64,000 nucleotides of DNA from Lysinibacillus fusiformis (GCA_030027265.1 JASENG010000001.1:124001-188000); one strand, 5' to 3'. Counted from the stretch's first letter, positions 9,113-18,787 are shown. Numbers and translations: made by a program. The notes: a model not told the origin generated them from the letters alone.

Positions 9113-10579
9113 ATGAAGAAGTTTAGTTGGTTGCTATTAGTTGTATTGCTGGCAGTTTTTTTGGTCGCTTGCAGTGGCAAATCGGAGGAAGAAGCGGTTG
9201 AACCTGAAGTAACTGAGGATGGGAAAACAGTCATTACAATCGCTTATAAAGATGATGGTCCTTCAAATGAAGCTTCTGTAAAATACTTTGATGCGTTAGA
9301 AGCGGCATTAAAAGAATATCGAGACCTGGATGTAGAGTTTAATATTGTTGAAATTGCCCAAGGAGATTATGCCGAAAAATTAAATTTGCTCCTTTACAGT
9401 GGTGAGATTCCGGACATTATTTATTTCCAGGGCAGTGATGAACAAATTGCTGCTCAAGGATTGTTGGAGGATTTGACGCCATATATCGAGGGTTCTGAAT
9501 ATTTAAAGGATATTTTATATGAACATAATGTCACACGTTTAGAGAATTATCCATATTTATTATGGGTAAAGCCAATCAATCATAAAGTGCCGGTTGTACG
9601 AACAGACTTTTTAGGGCAACTATCTACATCGGAAAGCTTGCTGACTGATCCAACTCCAGAAAATTATAAAGCATTCTTCCAAGAGATGGTTGATAAAGGA
9701 TTATCGGATTATGGGGTAACAGTTGCGGGTGACATTGCAGAACTGGACTTTATATTTAATATGGCGTTTGGTGTCACTTCTACATGGCTAGATGATGGAA
9801 ATGGCGGCTATGTCTACAAAAAAGTATCCGATGCTGAAAAAGAAAAGCTAGCATTCTATGCAGATCTATACGCAGCTGGATTACTAGATAACCAATATTT
9901 AACAAAACAATGGGATGTTAAAGAAGATGATTTCTATAATAACAAAGCAGGGGTTATAGTTGGTACGAATGGTAAAGTAATTGATTTATATAACTCACGT
10001 ACAGTAGCAGTAAATGGCGAGAGCGCCGAGTTAACGGTATTGCCAAGTGCTAAAGGAGTTTCCTCTGGCTATGCGGCAACGAGTGTTACAAAAGAACCTC
10101 GAGGACTTGCGATTTCCTCACAATCGCCAAATAAAAATATCGCCTTCGAAATTTTAGATTTCTTGGCTAGTCCTGAAGGAATGAAGCTTGACCTAATAGG
10201 CTATGAAGGGGAGCAATACAATGTCGAAAATGGTGAGATCGTGCTAACAGATAAGTTTTACGCGGAATGGTTCTCTCGCTTCTGGGAGCCTCAAGCTGTC
10301 AAACTGGATACACCATTGAGTTCGAAGACGCCATTATTAAGCCCTCCAGGTCAAGCGTCTACAGATGCGGTAGTTGACACTTATGTGGCAGATAATGATT
10401 TCACAATTCCGGAAGAATATATAAGCCAATGGGATGCAATGGAAAATTTATATAAAGAATATGCTGCCGACATTATTACTGGAAAAATTTCGATTGATGA
10501 ATTTGATACGTTTGTCAAAGAGTGGTATGCAGCCGGTGGAGAAGACATTACGAAACTAGCGAACGAAACGGTAAAATAA
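9113..10579 (+). CDS. Extracellular solute-binding lipoprotein (LipO/YtcQ type)
   Basis: Lipid-anchored binding protein that delivers the substrate to the LplB/YtcP permeases. The 488 residues begin with a signal peptide ending in the lipobox LVAC (Cys at residue 20), followed by an acidic linker and a family-1-type binding fold. Length and neighbours fit the LipO/YtcQ group of large binding proteins that go with LplB-type permeases. The start ATG follows AGGGGGTTAGGT. The substrate cannot be read from the sequence; the downstream glycohydrolases point to a ribosyl-containing compound. Confidence 0.9.
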   Translation: MKKFSWLLLVVLLAVFLVACSGKSEEEAVEPEVTEDGKTVITIAYKDDGPSNEASVKYFDALEAALKEYRDLDVEFNIVEIAQGDYAEKLNLLLYSGEIPDIIYFQGSDEQIAAQGLLEDLTPYIEGSEYLKDILYEHNVTRLENYPYLLWVKPINHKVPVVRTDFLGQLSTSESLLTDPTPENYKAFFQEMVDKGLSDYGVTVAGDIAELDFIFNMAFGVTSTWLDDGNGGYVYKKVSDAEKEKLAFYADLYAAGLLDNQYLTKQWDVKEDDFYNNKAGVIVGTNGKVIDLYNSRTVAVNGESAELTVLPSAKGVSSGYAATSVTKEPRGLAISSQSPNKNIAFEILDFLASPEGMKLDLIGYEGEQYNVENGEIVLTDKFYAEWFSRFWEPQAVKLDTPLSSKTPLLSPPGQASTDAVVDTYVADNDFTIPEEYISQWDAMENLYKEYAADIITGKISIDEFDTFVKEWYAAGGEDITKLANETVK

Positions 10580-10592
10580 AGGAATGTTGTAA

Positions 10593-11747
10593 ATGATACC
10601 ATTTGAAGATCGTGTGAAAGGCGTTTTAATTTCAACAGCACTGGGCGATGCGCTCGGTGCTCCTGTTGAAAAATTGTCTCGGGAAGAAATAGAAAACAAG
10701 TATGGCTATGTCACGACTTTAAAGACTCGTTGGTATAAGGAAGCGTTAGGAGAAGAGGCAACACTTGGGAAACGGCGCGGCAATGGAATCATTACGGATG
10801 ACACCTTAATGACCCTTGCCCTTTGTCGTGTATATAAAACAGAAAAACGGCATTTAGATGCCTATGATTTAGCCAATGAATTTACAAAGGAGATCGCTTT
10901 TCGTAAAACCTTTGTACCGGAATTTGGTCGGGAAGCCCTGATATTAGACCGATTATTTTACCCGGAGAAGCATATTTTCCTTCGTCATGTACTCGCTAAT
11001 TGTGAGCCCCGTGAAGGTGGAATGGGAAATATGGTGAATTGTGGAGCAGCGATGTATATAGCCCCCATTGGAATAGTAAACGCAGGAAATCCACTTGCTG
11101 CATATAATGAAGCAATAGCTTTTGCTTCGGGGCATCAAGTAAGCTACGGTCTTGAAGCAGCTGGAGTTTTAGCAGCATGTGTAGCATGTGCGTTTACTCC
11201 AAATATTACAGTCGCTGATGTTGTTGAAACGGCTATTGCTGTAGCCAAAGATGGTACAAAGCAAGCAATAATAGCGCTTACAAGTGCAGCGAAGGAATTA
11301 AAAAATCGGAAAAGCTCCTACCATGAATCTGTGAAGATTTTACATGGCAGCATAGCATCTTTTTCGCCAATGGGTGATGATGTACATCGGAAATTAGAGA
11401 AGGTCGGAATTCCTTCAAATCATTATACACCTAGCCGACTGTTCTCTATAGAAGAATTGCCGCTTGCTTTAGCCTTTATCGTATATAACGATGGCGCATA
11501 TTATAAAACAATTTTAGATGGCATCAATTCTGGAAGAGATACAGATTCGATTGGAGTAATGGCGGGAGTGATTTTGGGGGCGATGTATGGAACGAAATTT
11601 ATTCATGAGGAAGACATAGACTTACTTTCTAAGACAAATAAAATTAATTTTGATGAAGAGGCTGCTTCCTTTGCGGAAGTCGCAAAAAGCATGATCGAAA
11701 AGGATTTACAAATCATTCGAAAACAGGAAGGAATTATTGGGCATTAA
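10593..11747 (+). CDS. ADP-ribosylglycohydrolase-family protein (DraG/ARH-like)
   Basis: Members of this fold use two Mg ions to hydrolyse N- or O-glycosidic bonds to ribose, as in ADP-ribosyl-protein or nucleoside-like substrates. The 384-residue protein keeps both metal motifs: TDD at 68-70 (GIITDDTLMTLAL) and RDTDS at 315-319 (NSGRDTDSIGVMAG). The N-terminal GDALGAPVE is the usual family opening. There is no signal peptide, so it acts in the cytoplasm on imported material. It starts 13 bases after the binding-protein gene and is followed 12 bases later by a second member of the family. A role in removing ADP-ribose from proteins is possible, but the operon argues for catabolism. Confidence 0.85.
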   Translation: MIPFEDRVKGVLISTALGDALGAPVEKLSREEIENKYGYVTTLKTRWYKEALGEEATLGKRRGNGIITDDTLMTLALCRVYKTEKRHLDAYDLANEFTKEIAFRKTFVPEFGREALILDRLFYPEKHIFLRHVLANCEPREGGMGNMVNCGAAMYIAPIGIVNAGNPLAAYNEAIAFASGHQVSYGLEAAGVLAACVACAFTPNITVADVVETAIAVAKDGTKQAIIALTSAAKELKNRKSSYHESVKILHGSIASFSPMGDDVHRKLEKVGIPSNHYTPSRLFSIEELPLALAFIVYNDGAYYKTILDGINSGRDTDSIGVMAGVILGAMYGTKFIHEEDIDLLSKTNKINFDEEAASFAEVAKSMIEKDLQIIRKQEGIIGH

Positions 11748-11759
11748 TGGGGGGGCCAT

Positions 11760-13859
11760 ATGATGATCCCAAACAATTATTTAGAAAAAGTATATGCGAG
11801 CATTTTAGCCATGAACGCTGGTATTCGATTAGGGGCACCAGTTGAACCGCCTGAATGGACAGCTGAAATGATTCAGGATGTTTTTGGAGAAATTAAAGAT
11901 TATGTGAAAGACTACCATGTTTTTTCGGCAGATGATGATGCAAACGGGCCCATTTTTTTTATAAGGGCATTATTGGACCATGAAAAGAACAGAAAATTAG
12001 AGCCGGAGGACATCGGAAAAACCTGGCTGGATTATATGCGTGAAGGAATCGGCATGATTTGGTGGGGGGGCGACCAAGTCAGCACGGAGCATACGGCTTA
12101 TTTGAACTTGAAAAAAGGCATCCAAGCACCGCGTTCTGGATCGATTGAACAAAATGGGGAAATCATTGCCGAACAAATTGGCGGGCAAATTTTTATCGAC
12201 TCCTTTGGTTTAATCTTTCCAAACAATCCTGAAAGGGCTGCGGAATATGCTGAAATTGCCGCAAGTGTATCCCATGATCGAAACGGAATATACGGCGCCC
12301 GTTTTATAGCAGCCTGCATTGCATTGGCATTTTCGAAAAGCGATGTAAAGGAAATTATCCAGGAAGCCTTAAAACAAATTCCGGCTGAAAGTACGTATGC
12401 ACAGGTAGTTCATGCAGTTATTGATTTTCATAAGAAGAACCCGGATGACTTCAGGGCCTGTCGTCAGTTTCTGGAAGACGATTGGGGATACGATAAATAC
12501 GGTGGAATCTGCCATATCATCCCCAATGCAGGTATTTGTATTCTAGCCCTTCTATACGGAGATGGGAATGTGAGCCGCACAATTGAAATTGCGACAATGT
12601 GTGGCTGGGATACAGATTGTAATGCAGGTTCTGTAGGCTCTATAGTAGGAGCATTAAATGGGATAGATGGAATTGCTCCTAATTATCGCAAGCCAATTAA
12701 TGATTCCATCGTTGCATCGAGTGTTTCGGGATATCTTAATATCGTAGATCTGCCTACCTTTGCCAAACAGATTGCCCTATTAGGGTATCGTGAAGCAAAT
12801 GAAGAACCTCCTGCTGAATTAGTGAACAGCTATAAGGAAAAAGAAATATATTTTGATTTTAATCTGCCGGGGTCTACTCATGGATTCCGTACCAGTTATC
12901 CTTTTAAAACGTTTCTGCGTAATTCGGATTACAAAGGATATACGACTAGCGGATCGTTGGAAGTCATTGTTTTCCGGATGTATGAGGGAGACTTGTCGAC
13001 AGTTTTTTATAGAACCTTTTACAGGCGGGATATGTTCATGGATGAAAAATATTCGCCAACCTTTGCACCGACAGCTTATAGTGGGCAAAAGGTTTCCATG
13101 AAAGTAAGGGTAGAACGTCTTCATGGGAAAGCAATTGTTCTAACGCCATACGTGAGAACAACTTTTGATCGGAAAATTATTAAAACGAAGGACCCGATAC
13201 CTGCAGGCAGTCTTTGGCAAACGATTGAATTTACGATTCCTGATACAAAAGGTGATATAATTGAAGAAGTGGGCCTGATGATTCATTCGGACTCTTCTCG
13301 AACAAAACGTGCATTTGGCAAAATCTTTTTAGATGAATTTCGAATTTCTGGCAAGCCATCCTATGAAATTGACTTTAAAAAACAAGCAGTTGAATTTAAT
13401 TGTGTAACACCATTTGCTCATCACCGCGGGAAATGGACGCTGCAAGAAGATAAAATGCAGATGGATAGTGAAGAGGACTGTGCAAGCTTCACTGGGCATT
13501 ACTATATGGAAGATGCAGAAATTCAAGCCCGAATTTGTCCTGAAAAAGGAAACGCCCATGGAATACTCTTTCGATCACAAGGTACGCAAAGATACTATTA
13601 TGCAGGTTTTACCGGTGAAGGGAAGGTATCTATTGGGGTAAAGAATTTTGATGCAACGGAATTAGCAACAACAGCGTACAATTGGCAGCCAGGGAAGTTG
13701 TATCACTTAAAGGTGAAAGCAATGGATAATAATTTATCTTTATATATAAATGACGAGCTTTTAATAACTGTCGAGGATGATACTTTTGAGCACGGTATGT
13801 GGGGATTCTATGCCTTTGAGGGCGGAAAATGCTTATATAGCAATATCAAAATAAATTAG
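11760..13859 (+). CDS. ADP-ribosylglycohydrolase-family protein with C-terminal beta-sandwich domain
   Basis: A 699-residue multidomain protein. Residues 1 to about 330 form a DraG-like domain with metal-site residues in ADDDAN (57-62) and CGWDTDCNAGS (281-291); the first motif differs from the classical TDDT. A middle region (about 350-540) looks like a carbohydrate-binding-type beta domain. The last 150 residues (RYYYAGFTGEGKVSIGVK, LYINDELLITVEDD, GMWGFYAFEG) resemble the LamG/GH16-like fold seen in 3-keto-glycoside hydrolases. No signal peptide is present. It is the last gene of the operon and a strong terminator follows. Two dissimilar glycohydrolases in one operon suggest successive cleavage steps or two substrate classes. 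An alternative ATG lies three bases inside. Confidence 0.8.
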   Translation: MMIPNNYLEKVYASILAMNAGIRLGAPVEPPEWTAEMIQDVFGEIKDYVKDYHVFSADDDANGPIFFIRALLDHEKNRKLEPEDIGKTWLDYMREGIGMIWWGGDQVSTEHTAYLNLKKGIQAPRSGSIEQNGEIIAEQIGGQIFIDSFGLIFPNNPERAAEYAEIAASVSHDRNGIYGARFIAACIALAFSKSDVKEIIQEALKQIPAESTYAQVVHAVIDFHKKNPDDFRACRQFLEDDWGYDKYGGICHIIPNAGICILALLYGDGNVSRTIEIATMCGWDTDCNAGSVGSIVGALNGIDGIAPNYRKPINDSIVASSVSGYLNIVDLPTFAKQIALLGYREANEEPPAELVNSYKEKEIYFDFNLPGSTHGFRTSYPFKTFLRNSDYKGYTTSGSLEVIVFRMYEGDLSTVFYRTFYRRDMFMDEKYSPTFAPTAYSGQKVSMKVRVERLHGKAIVLTPYVRTTFDRKIIKTKDPIPAGSLWQTIEFTIPDTKGDIIEEVGLMIHSDSSRTKRAFGKIFLDEFRISGKPSYEIDFKKQAVEFNCVTPFAHHRGKWTLQEDKMQMDSEEDCASFTGHYYMEDAEIQARICPEKGNAHGILFRSQGTQRYYYAGFTGEGKVSIGVKNFDATELATTAYNWQPGKLYHLKVKAMDNNLSLYINDELLITVEDDTFEHGMWGFYAFEGGKCLYSNIKIN

Positions 13860-13883
13860 GTGGTTTATTATTTTATTCATGAT

Positions 13884-13919
13884 AGGTATAGCCTGAATTT
13901 TTTGGCTATACCTTTTTTG
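13884..13919 (+). terminator. Terminator at end of the rbsK operon
   Basis: The stem AGGTATAGCC/GGCTATACCT with a 10-base loop is followed by a T run. It marks the 3' end of the glycohydrolase operon. Confidence 0.85.
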
Positions 13920-14021
13920 TTTGATTCAAAAATAGTTTAAAAGATACATAATTTGCTACTATCTATTAATATAAAACCTGTTGTACTATATAAGAAGATT
14001 ATTAAGCGAAAAGAGGAATGG

Positions 14022-14462
14022 ATGTTGCAAAAGGTAAACAAACTAGTTCAGAATATTCTTCTGTCATTCATCATGTCTTGTTCTATTACTTCCATATTTA
14101 AAGCAACACCTTATACATGGTTAAAGTTTGAGCTGCTTCACGTACCAGTACTATTTATCGTAATGCTTGGTCTTTCACTTCTAGTTGTGGAAGATGTTCG
14201 AAATAGCTTTAAAAAAGTGCTGAAATTTGAAGAAAGAAAAGATAAACGACCAATCTGGCAAGTTGGAGTCGGGATGATTTTTTACTTCGCACAAGTTGGG
14301 TCAGTAGAGGTATTTGCAAGAGGGTTAATGGTACATGATCTTGGTGGAATGCCACTTTATTTAGTAATTTCCTTTATGAATGCATTTTTGCTGACGGTTA
14401 TCTATGAAGAAATCTTTTACCCAAAATTATCAAACAATCAAACTCCTAAAATTCAAAATTAA
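14022..14462 (+). CDS. Small membrane protein of unknown function
   Basis: I do not recognise this protein. The preferred ATG at 14022 follows GAGG with about six bases spacing and gives 146 residues; an earlier in-frame start at 13953 has no ribosome binding site. Three or four hydrophobic segments are visible (about residues 10-28, 42-62, 87-107, 112-132), with a charged cytoplasmic loop (KKVLKFEERKDKRP) between the second and third. It stands alone, between the terminator of the catabolic operon and its own terminator. Confidence 0.6.
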   Translation: MLQKVNKLVQNILLSFIMSCSITSIFKATPYTWLKFELLHVPVLFIVMLGLSLLVVEDVRNSFKKVLKFEERKDKRPIWQVGVGMIFYFAQVGSVEVFARGLMVHDLGGMPLYLVISFMNAFLLTVIYEEIFYPKLSNNQTPKIQN

Positions 14463-14473
14463 AGTTCATCCAG

Positions 14474-14511
14474 CACGTATTGGTCGGAATTTCGACGGAT
14501 ACGTGTTTTAT
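14474..14511 (+). terminator. Terminator before polA
   Basis: The hairpin has outer arms CACGTAT/ATACGTG and inner arms GTCG/CGAC, followed by TTTTAT. Confidence 0.6.
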
Positions 14512-14607
14512 AATGGAAAAAAGGCGGTTGAAAGGATAAAGTAAAATAGAGACTATTTAATTTCTATTTAAATAAAGACTAGTTGCGATTATGAAGGAGA
14601 GCGTTTA

Positions 14608-17235
14608 ATGGGTAAAGAAAAATTATTATTACTAGATGGAAATAGTTTGGCCTATCGAGCATTTTTTGCATTGCCGCTGCTTGCAAACGACAGTGGAATT
14701 CATACAAATGCTGTATACGGCTTTACAACAATGCTGCAAAAAATAGTAGAAGAAGAGAAGCCGACGAAAATGCTTGTTGCCTTTGATGCCGGAAAAACAA
14801 CTTTCCGACATGAATCTTACGGGGATTATAAAGGCGGGCGCCAGAAAACGCCGCCTGAGCTTTCGGAGCAATTTCCGTATTTGCGCAAGTTGATAGATGC
14901 CTATCAAATTAAGCGCTATGAAAAGGAACTTTACGAAGCCGATGATATTATCGGTACCCTTGCTAAGCAAGCGGAAAATGAAGAGATGGATGTCATCATC
15001 GTTTCCGGGGATAAAGACTTAACACAGCTAGCTACTGATCAGGTGACAGTATATATCACTCGTAAGGGGATGACAGATATTGAAAAGTACACTCCTGCTC
15101 ATATTGAAGAAAAGTACGGACTCTCTCCACTTCAAATTATTGATATGAAGGGTCTTATGGGCGATGCTTCCGATAATATTCCAGGAGTTCCGGGCGTAGG
15201 CGAGAAAACAGCCATCAAACTGCTGAAGGAATACGGGTCTGTCGAAGCTTTATATGAACAAATTGAAGCGATGAAAAAGTCGAAAATGAAAGAAAAACTT
15301 GTGGAAAATGAGGAAAGTGCAAAGCTTTCAAAAAAATTGGCAACCATTTTCACTGAAGCGCCAATCGATATTACCCTTGAGGATTTAAATTATCCTGGCC
15401 CAAATGAAGAAGAGCTTTTGAATGTATGGCAGGAGCTTTCGTTCAAATCTTTAATAGAAAAAAGTGAATTCCAAGTTGAAGAAAAAGAAACAGCTGAATT
15501 AGACTTTGAAATTGTGCAAGAAGTCACTGAGGATATGCTAAAGGAAACGATGGCAGTTCATGTTGAAATTGAAAATGAACATTACCATTCCTGCCGAGTA
15601 TTGGGTTTTGGCTTTACGGATGGCGAGAAAACCTTCTATCTTTCCTTTGATGCCATGCAAGAAAATGAAACAATTAAAAACTGGCTGGAAGATGAAACGA
15701 AGAAAAAATACATGTCCGATAGCAAAGCGGCTCAAGCGATTTTAAATCGTGTTGGTGTTGAATTGCGCGGTGTTGAATTTGACATGCTGCTGGCTGCTTA
15801 CATCGTGAATCCTGCCATTTCAGGTGATGATATTGCAACACTTTCAAAAGAGTTTGGCTATACAGATGTCCAAGCAAATGAAACGATTTATGGAAAAGGC
15901 GCAAAATGGACTGTTCCTGAAGAAAAGCTTTTAGCGGAGCATGTGTGCCGTAAATCTTTTGCCATCTGGTCGTTACAGCCGGTTGTAGAGGAGAAATTGA
16001 AGGAAAACGAGCAATTCGAGCTTTATTATGAACTAGAGCTTCCGCTTGCATCAATCCTGGGCTCTATGGAAAGCAAAGGAATCAAAGTGGATATTCCAAC
16101 GCTTAAAAAAATGGGTGAGGATCTGGAACGGAAAATTGCAGCTCTTGAAATAGAGATTTATGAGCTGGCAGGGGAGAAATTTAATATTAACTCTCCAAAG
16201 CAATTAGGGGTTATTCTATTTGAGAAGCTTGGCCTGCCGGTAGTGAAGAAAACAAAAACCGGTTATTCCACTGCTGCAGATGTGTTGGAGAAGCTGCAAA
16301 CTGAGCATAAAGTCGTTCAATATATTTTGGATTACCGCCAGTTAGCTAAATTACAATCAACCTATATTGAAGGGCTGATGAAAGAGGTTCATTGTGAAGA
16401 TAGTAAGGTTCATACTCGATTCCAGCAAGCGTTAACTTCAACTGGCCGACTAAGCTCAACAGATCCGAACCTTCAAAATATCCCGATTCGCTTGGAGGAA
16501 GGGCGAAAAATTCGCCAGGCCTTTGTGCCATCGGAAGAAGGATGGGTATTGTTTGCGGCGGATTATTCGCAAATCGAATTGCGTGTGTTGGCTCATATGT
16601 CTAATGATGCCAATTTAGTGGATGCGTTCAATCAAGGAATGGATATTCATACCCGTACGGCAATGGACGTATTCCATGTAGCAGAAGATGAGGTTACTTC
16701 AAATATGCGCCGTGCAGCAAAAGCGGTAAACTTTGGTATTGTTTATGGCATCAGTGATTACGGTTTATCACAAAGCTTGAATATTACCCGCAAAGAAGCG
16801 GCTGAATTTATCGATAAATATTTACAGAGCTTCCCTGGGGTAAAGGAATATATGGATACAATCGTGCAGGAAGCAAAGTTAAGAGGCTATGTCACAACGA
16901 TTTTAAATCGCCGTCGCTATTTGCCTGATATTACGAGCAGAAACTTTAACCTGCGAAGCTTTGCCGAGCGTACTGCGATGAACACTCCGATTCAAGGCAG
17001 TGCGGCAGATATTATTAAAAAAGCAATGATCGATATGGATGCCCGTTTAAAAGAAGAGGGCTTAAAATCGAAATTATTGCTGCAAGTACACGATGAATTG
17101 ATTTTTGAGGCACCTAAAGAAGAAATTGAAATTTTAGAGCGAATTGTACCGGAAGTAATGGAGCATGCCATTGAACTGGCTGTACCGTTAAAAGTTGATT
17201 TTAATTATGGTCAAACTTGGTATGATGCGAAATAA
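14608..17235 (+). CDS. polA: DNA polymerase I
   Basis: Repair and Okazaki-fragment polymerase, 875 residues. The N-terminal 5'-3' exonuclease domain (1 to about 290) has LLLDGNSLAYRAFFA, EADDIIGT and DNIPGVPGVGEKTA. The middle domain has the 3'-5' exonuclease fold but lacks the catalytic DxE (HVEIEN stands there), as in other Bacillus-type PolA, so proofreading is predicted to be absent. The polymerase domain has motif A DYSQIELRVLAHMS (Asp652), motif B RRAAKAVNFGIVYG and motif C QVHDELIFE (Asp829). The start follows AAGGAGAG. mutM and coaE follow closely, as in Bacillus subtilis. Confidence 0.98.
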   Translation: MGKEKLLLLDGNSLAYRAFFALPLLANDSGIHTNAVYGFTTMLQKIVEEEKPTKMLVAFDAGKTTFRHESYGDYKGGRQKTPPELSEQFPYLRKLIDAYQIKRYEKELYEADDIIGTLAKQAENEEMDVIIVSGDKDLTQLATDQVTVYITRKGMTDIEKYTPAHIEEKYGLSPLQIIDMKGLMGDASDNIPGVPGVGEKTAIKLLKEYGSVEALYEQIEAMKKSKMKEKLVENEESAKLSKKLATIFTEAPIDITLEDLNYPGPNEEELLNVWQELSFKSLIEKSEFQVEEKETAELDFEIVQEVTEDMLKETMAVHVEIENEHYHSCRVLGFGFTDGEKTFYLSFDAMQENETIKNWLEDETKKKYMSDSKAAQAILNRVGVELRGVEFDMLLAAYIVNPAISGDDIATLSKEFGYTDVQANETIYGKGAKWTVPEEKLLAEHVCRKSFAIWSLQPVVEEKLKENEQFELYYELELPLASILGSMESKGIKVDIPTLKKMGEDLERKIAALEIEIYELAGEKFNINSPKQLGVILFEKLGLPVVKKTKTGYSTAADVLEKLQTEHKVVQYILDYRQLAKLQSTYIEGLMKEVHCEDSKVHTRFQQALTSTGRLSSTDPNLQNIPIRLEEGRKIRQAFVPSEEGWVLFAADYSQIELRVLAHMSNDANLVDAFNQGMDIHTRTAMDVFHVAEDEVTSNMRRAAKAVNFGIVYGISDYGLSQSLNITRKEAAEFIDKYLQSFPGVKEYMDTIVQEAKLRGYVTTILNRRRYLPDITSRNFNLRSFAERTAMNTPIQGSAADIIKKAMIDMDARLKEEGLKSKLLLQVHDELIFEAPKEEIEILERIVPEVMEHAIELAVPLKVDFNYGQTWYDAK

Positions 17236-17247
17236 GGAAGTGGAATT

Positions 17248-18120
17248 ATGCCTGAATTACCAGAGGTAGAAGGTGTTGTACGGGCACTGGTGCCTGCAGT
17301 TGAAGGGAAGACATTTGCGAAAGTGGAGCTTTCCGAAACAATATACACCTCTTGGGGACTGGGCAAGCAATGCATTGTCAAAAATATCGAACCGAATCTT
17401 TTTGAAGAAGTTATGCAGGGGATGCATATTCGAAAAATTGTGCGCAGATCCAAATATATATATTTTCATTTAGAAAAAAATCAAGAGAGCTTTCTTTTTG
17501 TGAATCATTTGGGAATGTCTGGGGCGTGGTTTGTTGTTCAAGCTTTAAGTGAAATTACAGAAGAGAAGTTTCGAAAGCATGTCCATGCGATTTTTACTTT
17601 GGAATCTGGCGAGTTGCTGGTGTATTCCGATATCCGCCGATTTGGCGAGCTGCGTTTTCTTAAAAAATTGGAGGAGCATCCGCCGCTTCTCCTTATGGCG
17701 CCAGAGCCTTTTGAAGAAAGTGCCTGTGAATACTTTTTAGATAAGTGCCAGTTGCCGAAATATCAAAATAAGCCGATTAAAGAAGTGATTATGGACGGAC
17801 AAGTCATTTCAGGCTGCGGCAATATTTACGCAACAGAGGCGCTTTTTAAAATGGGGATACATCCTGCGCGGAAAACAAACCGCATTAGCAAAACGAGAAA
17901 AATTGAATTGTTTGAGGCGGTTCGAACAATTTTGCGTGAGAGTATTGAAATGGGCGGGTCTACCATCTCCGACTACCGTAATATTAACGGTGAAGCTGGC
18001 GGGATGCAAAACCGTTTGAAAATGTATGGCAAGAAAGTTTGCCCTCATTGCAATACTGCAACAAAATCATTGATTATAGGCGGGCGTACGTCGGTGTATT
18101 GTCCGAAATGTCAGCGTTAA
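17248..18120 (+). CDS. mutM: Formamidopyrimidine-DNA glycosylase
   Basis: Removes oxidised purines such as 8-oxoguanine and cuts the abasic site. The 290-residue protein has the catalytic N-terminus PELPEVE (Pro2, Glu3 after Met removal), the helix-two-turn-helix region (GCGNIYATEALF) and a complete C-terminal zinc finger with two CxxC pairs (CPHCNTATK, YCPKCQR). It starts 12 bases after polA and coaE follows, a repair-coupled operon conserved in Bacillales. Confidence 0.97.
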   Translation: MPELPEVEGVVRALVPAVEGKTFAKVELSETIYTSWGLGKQCIVKNIEPNLFEEVMQGMHIRKIVRRSKYIYFHLEKNQESFLFVNHLGMSGAWFVVQALSEITEEKFRKHVHAIFTLESGELLVYSDIRRFGELRFLKKLEEHPPLLLMAPEPFEESACEYFLDKCQLPKYQNKPIKEVIMDGQVISGCGNIYATEALFKMGIHPARKTNRISKTRKIELFEAVRTILRESIEMGGSTISDYRNINGEAGGMQNRLKMYGKKVCPHCNTATKSLIIGGRTSVYCPKCQR

Positions 18121-18134
18121 AGGGGGCTAGGGGA

Positions 18135-18728
18135 ATGATTATTGGTCTAACAGGCAGTATCGCTAGCGGGAAGAGTACTGTTGCCAAAATGTTAAAGGAA
18201 TATGGACTTCCAATCGTTGATGCAGATGTCGTGGCGCGACTTGTTGTGGAGCCGGGAACACCAACTTTACAAAAAATTGTTGAAGCTTTTGGTGAGGAAG
18301 CCTTAACTGATGACGGGGCCATGAATCGTCAACAGATTGGTGCCATAATTTTTCATGACGAAGAAAAAAGAACACTGTTAAACAGCATTATCCATCCAGC
18401 CATACGTCAAGAAATGCTTCGCCAGCGTGATGAGCATCTTGAAAATGGGGCGAAAACAGTCATCATGGATATTCCACTATTATTTGAAAGTCAATTGCAG
18501 CATTTTGTCGAGAAGATATTAGTTGTTTCTGTATCAGAGGTCACCCAACTGAACCGTTTAATGGAACGCAATCAATTGACAGAAGAAGAGGCATCAGCTC
18601 GAATTGCCTCTCAGTTGCCGCTTTCCGTGAAAGAACTTGGAGCAGATGCTGTTATTAATAACAATGGCACGATTGAAGAAACGGCTGAACAACTAGAAGA
18701 TATACTTCGAAATTGGAATGTTATATAG
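18135..18728 (+). CDS. coaE: Dephospho-CoA kinase
   Basis: Last step of coenzyme A synthesis: ATP-dependent phosphorylation of dephospho-CoA. The P-loop GSIASGKST spans residues 7-15, and DADVVARLVVEPG and the lid-type LMERNQLTEEEASARIASQ follow. The frame continues upstream into mutM, but the ATG at 18135 has AGGGGG/AGGGGA sites in front and gives the expected N-terminus MIIGLTG and 198 residues, the usual family length. A terminator follows. Confidence 0.95.
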   Translation: MIIGLTGSIASGKSTVAKMLKEYGLPIVDADVVARLVVEPGTPTLQKIVEAFGEEALTDDGAMNRQQIGAIIFHDEEKRTLLNSIIHPAIRQEMLRQRDEHLENGAKTVIMDIPLLFESQLQHFVEKILVVSVSEVTQLNRLMERNQLTEEEASARIASQLPLSVKELGADAVINNNGTIEETAEQLEDILRNWNVI

Positions 18729-18787
18729 CGATTAGGACGTTTTCTTGTTCTTTAGGCGGATTATTTAACCAAATGTGCTATACAATT

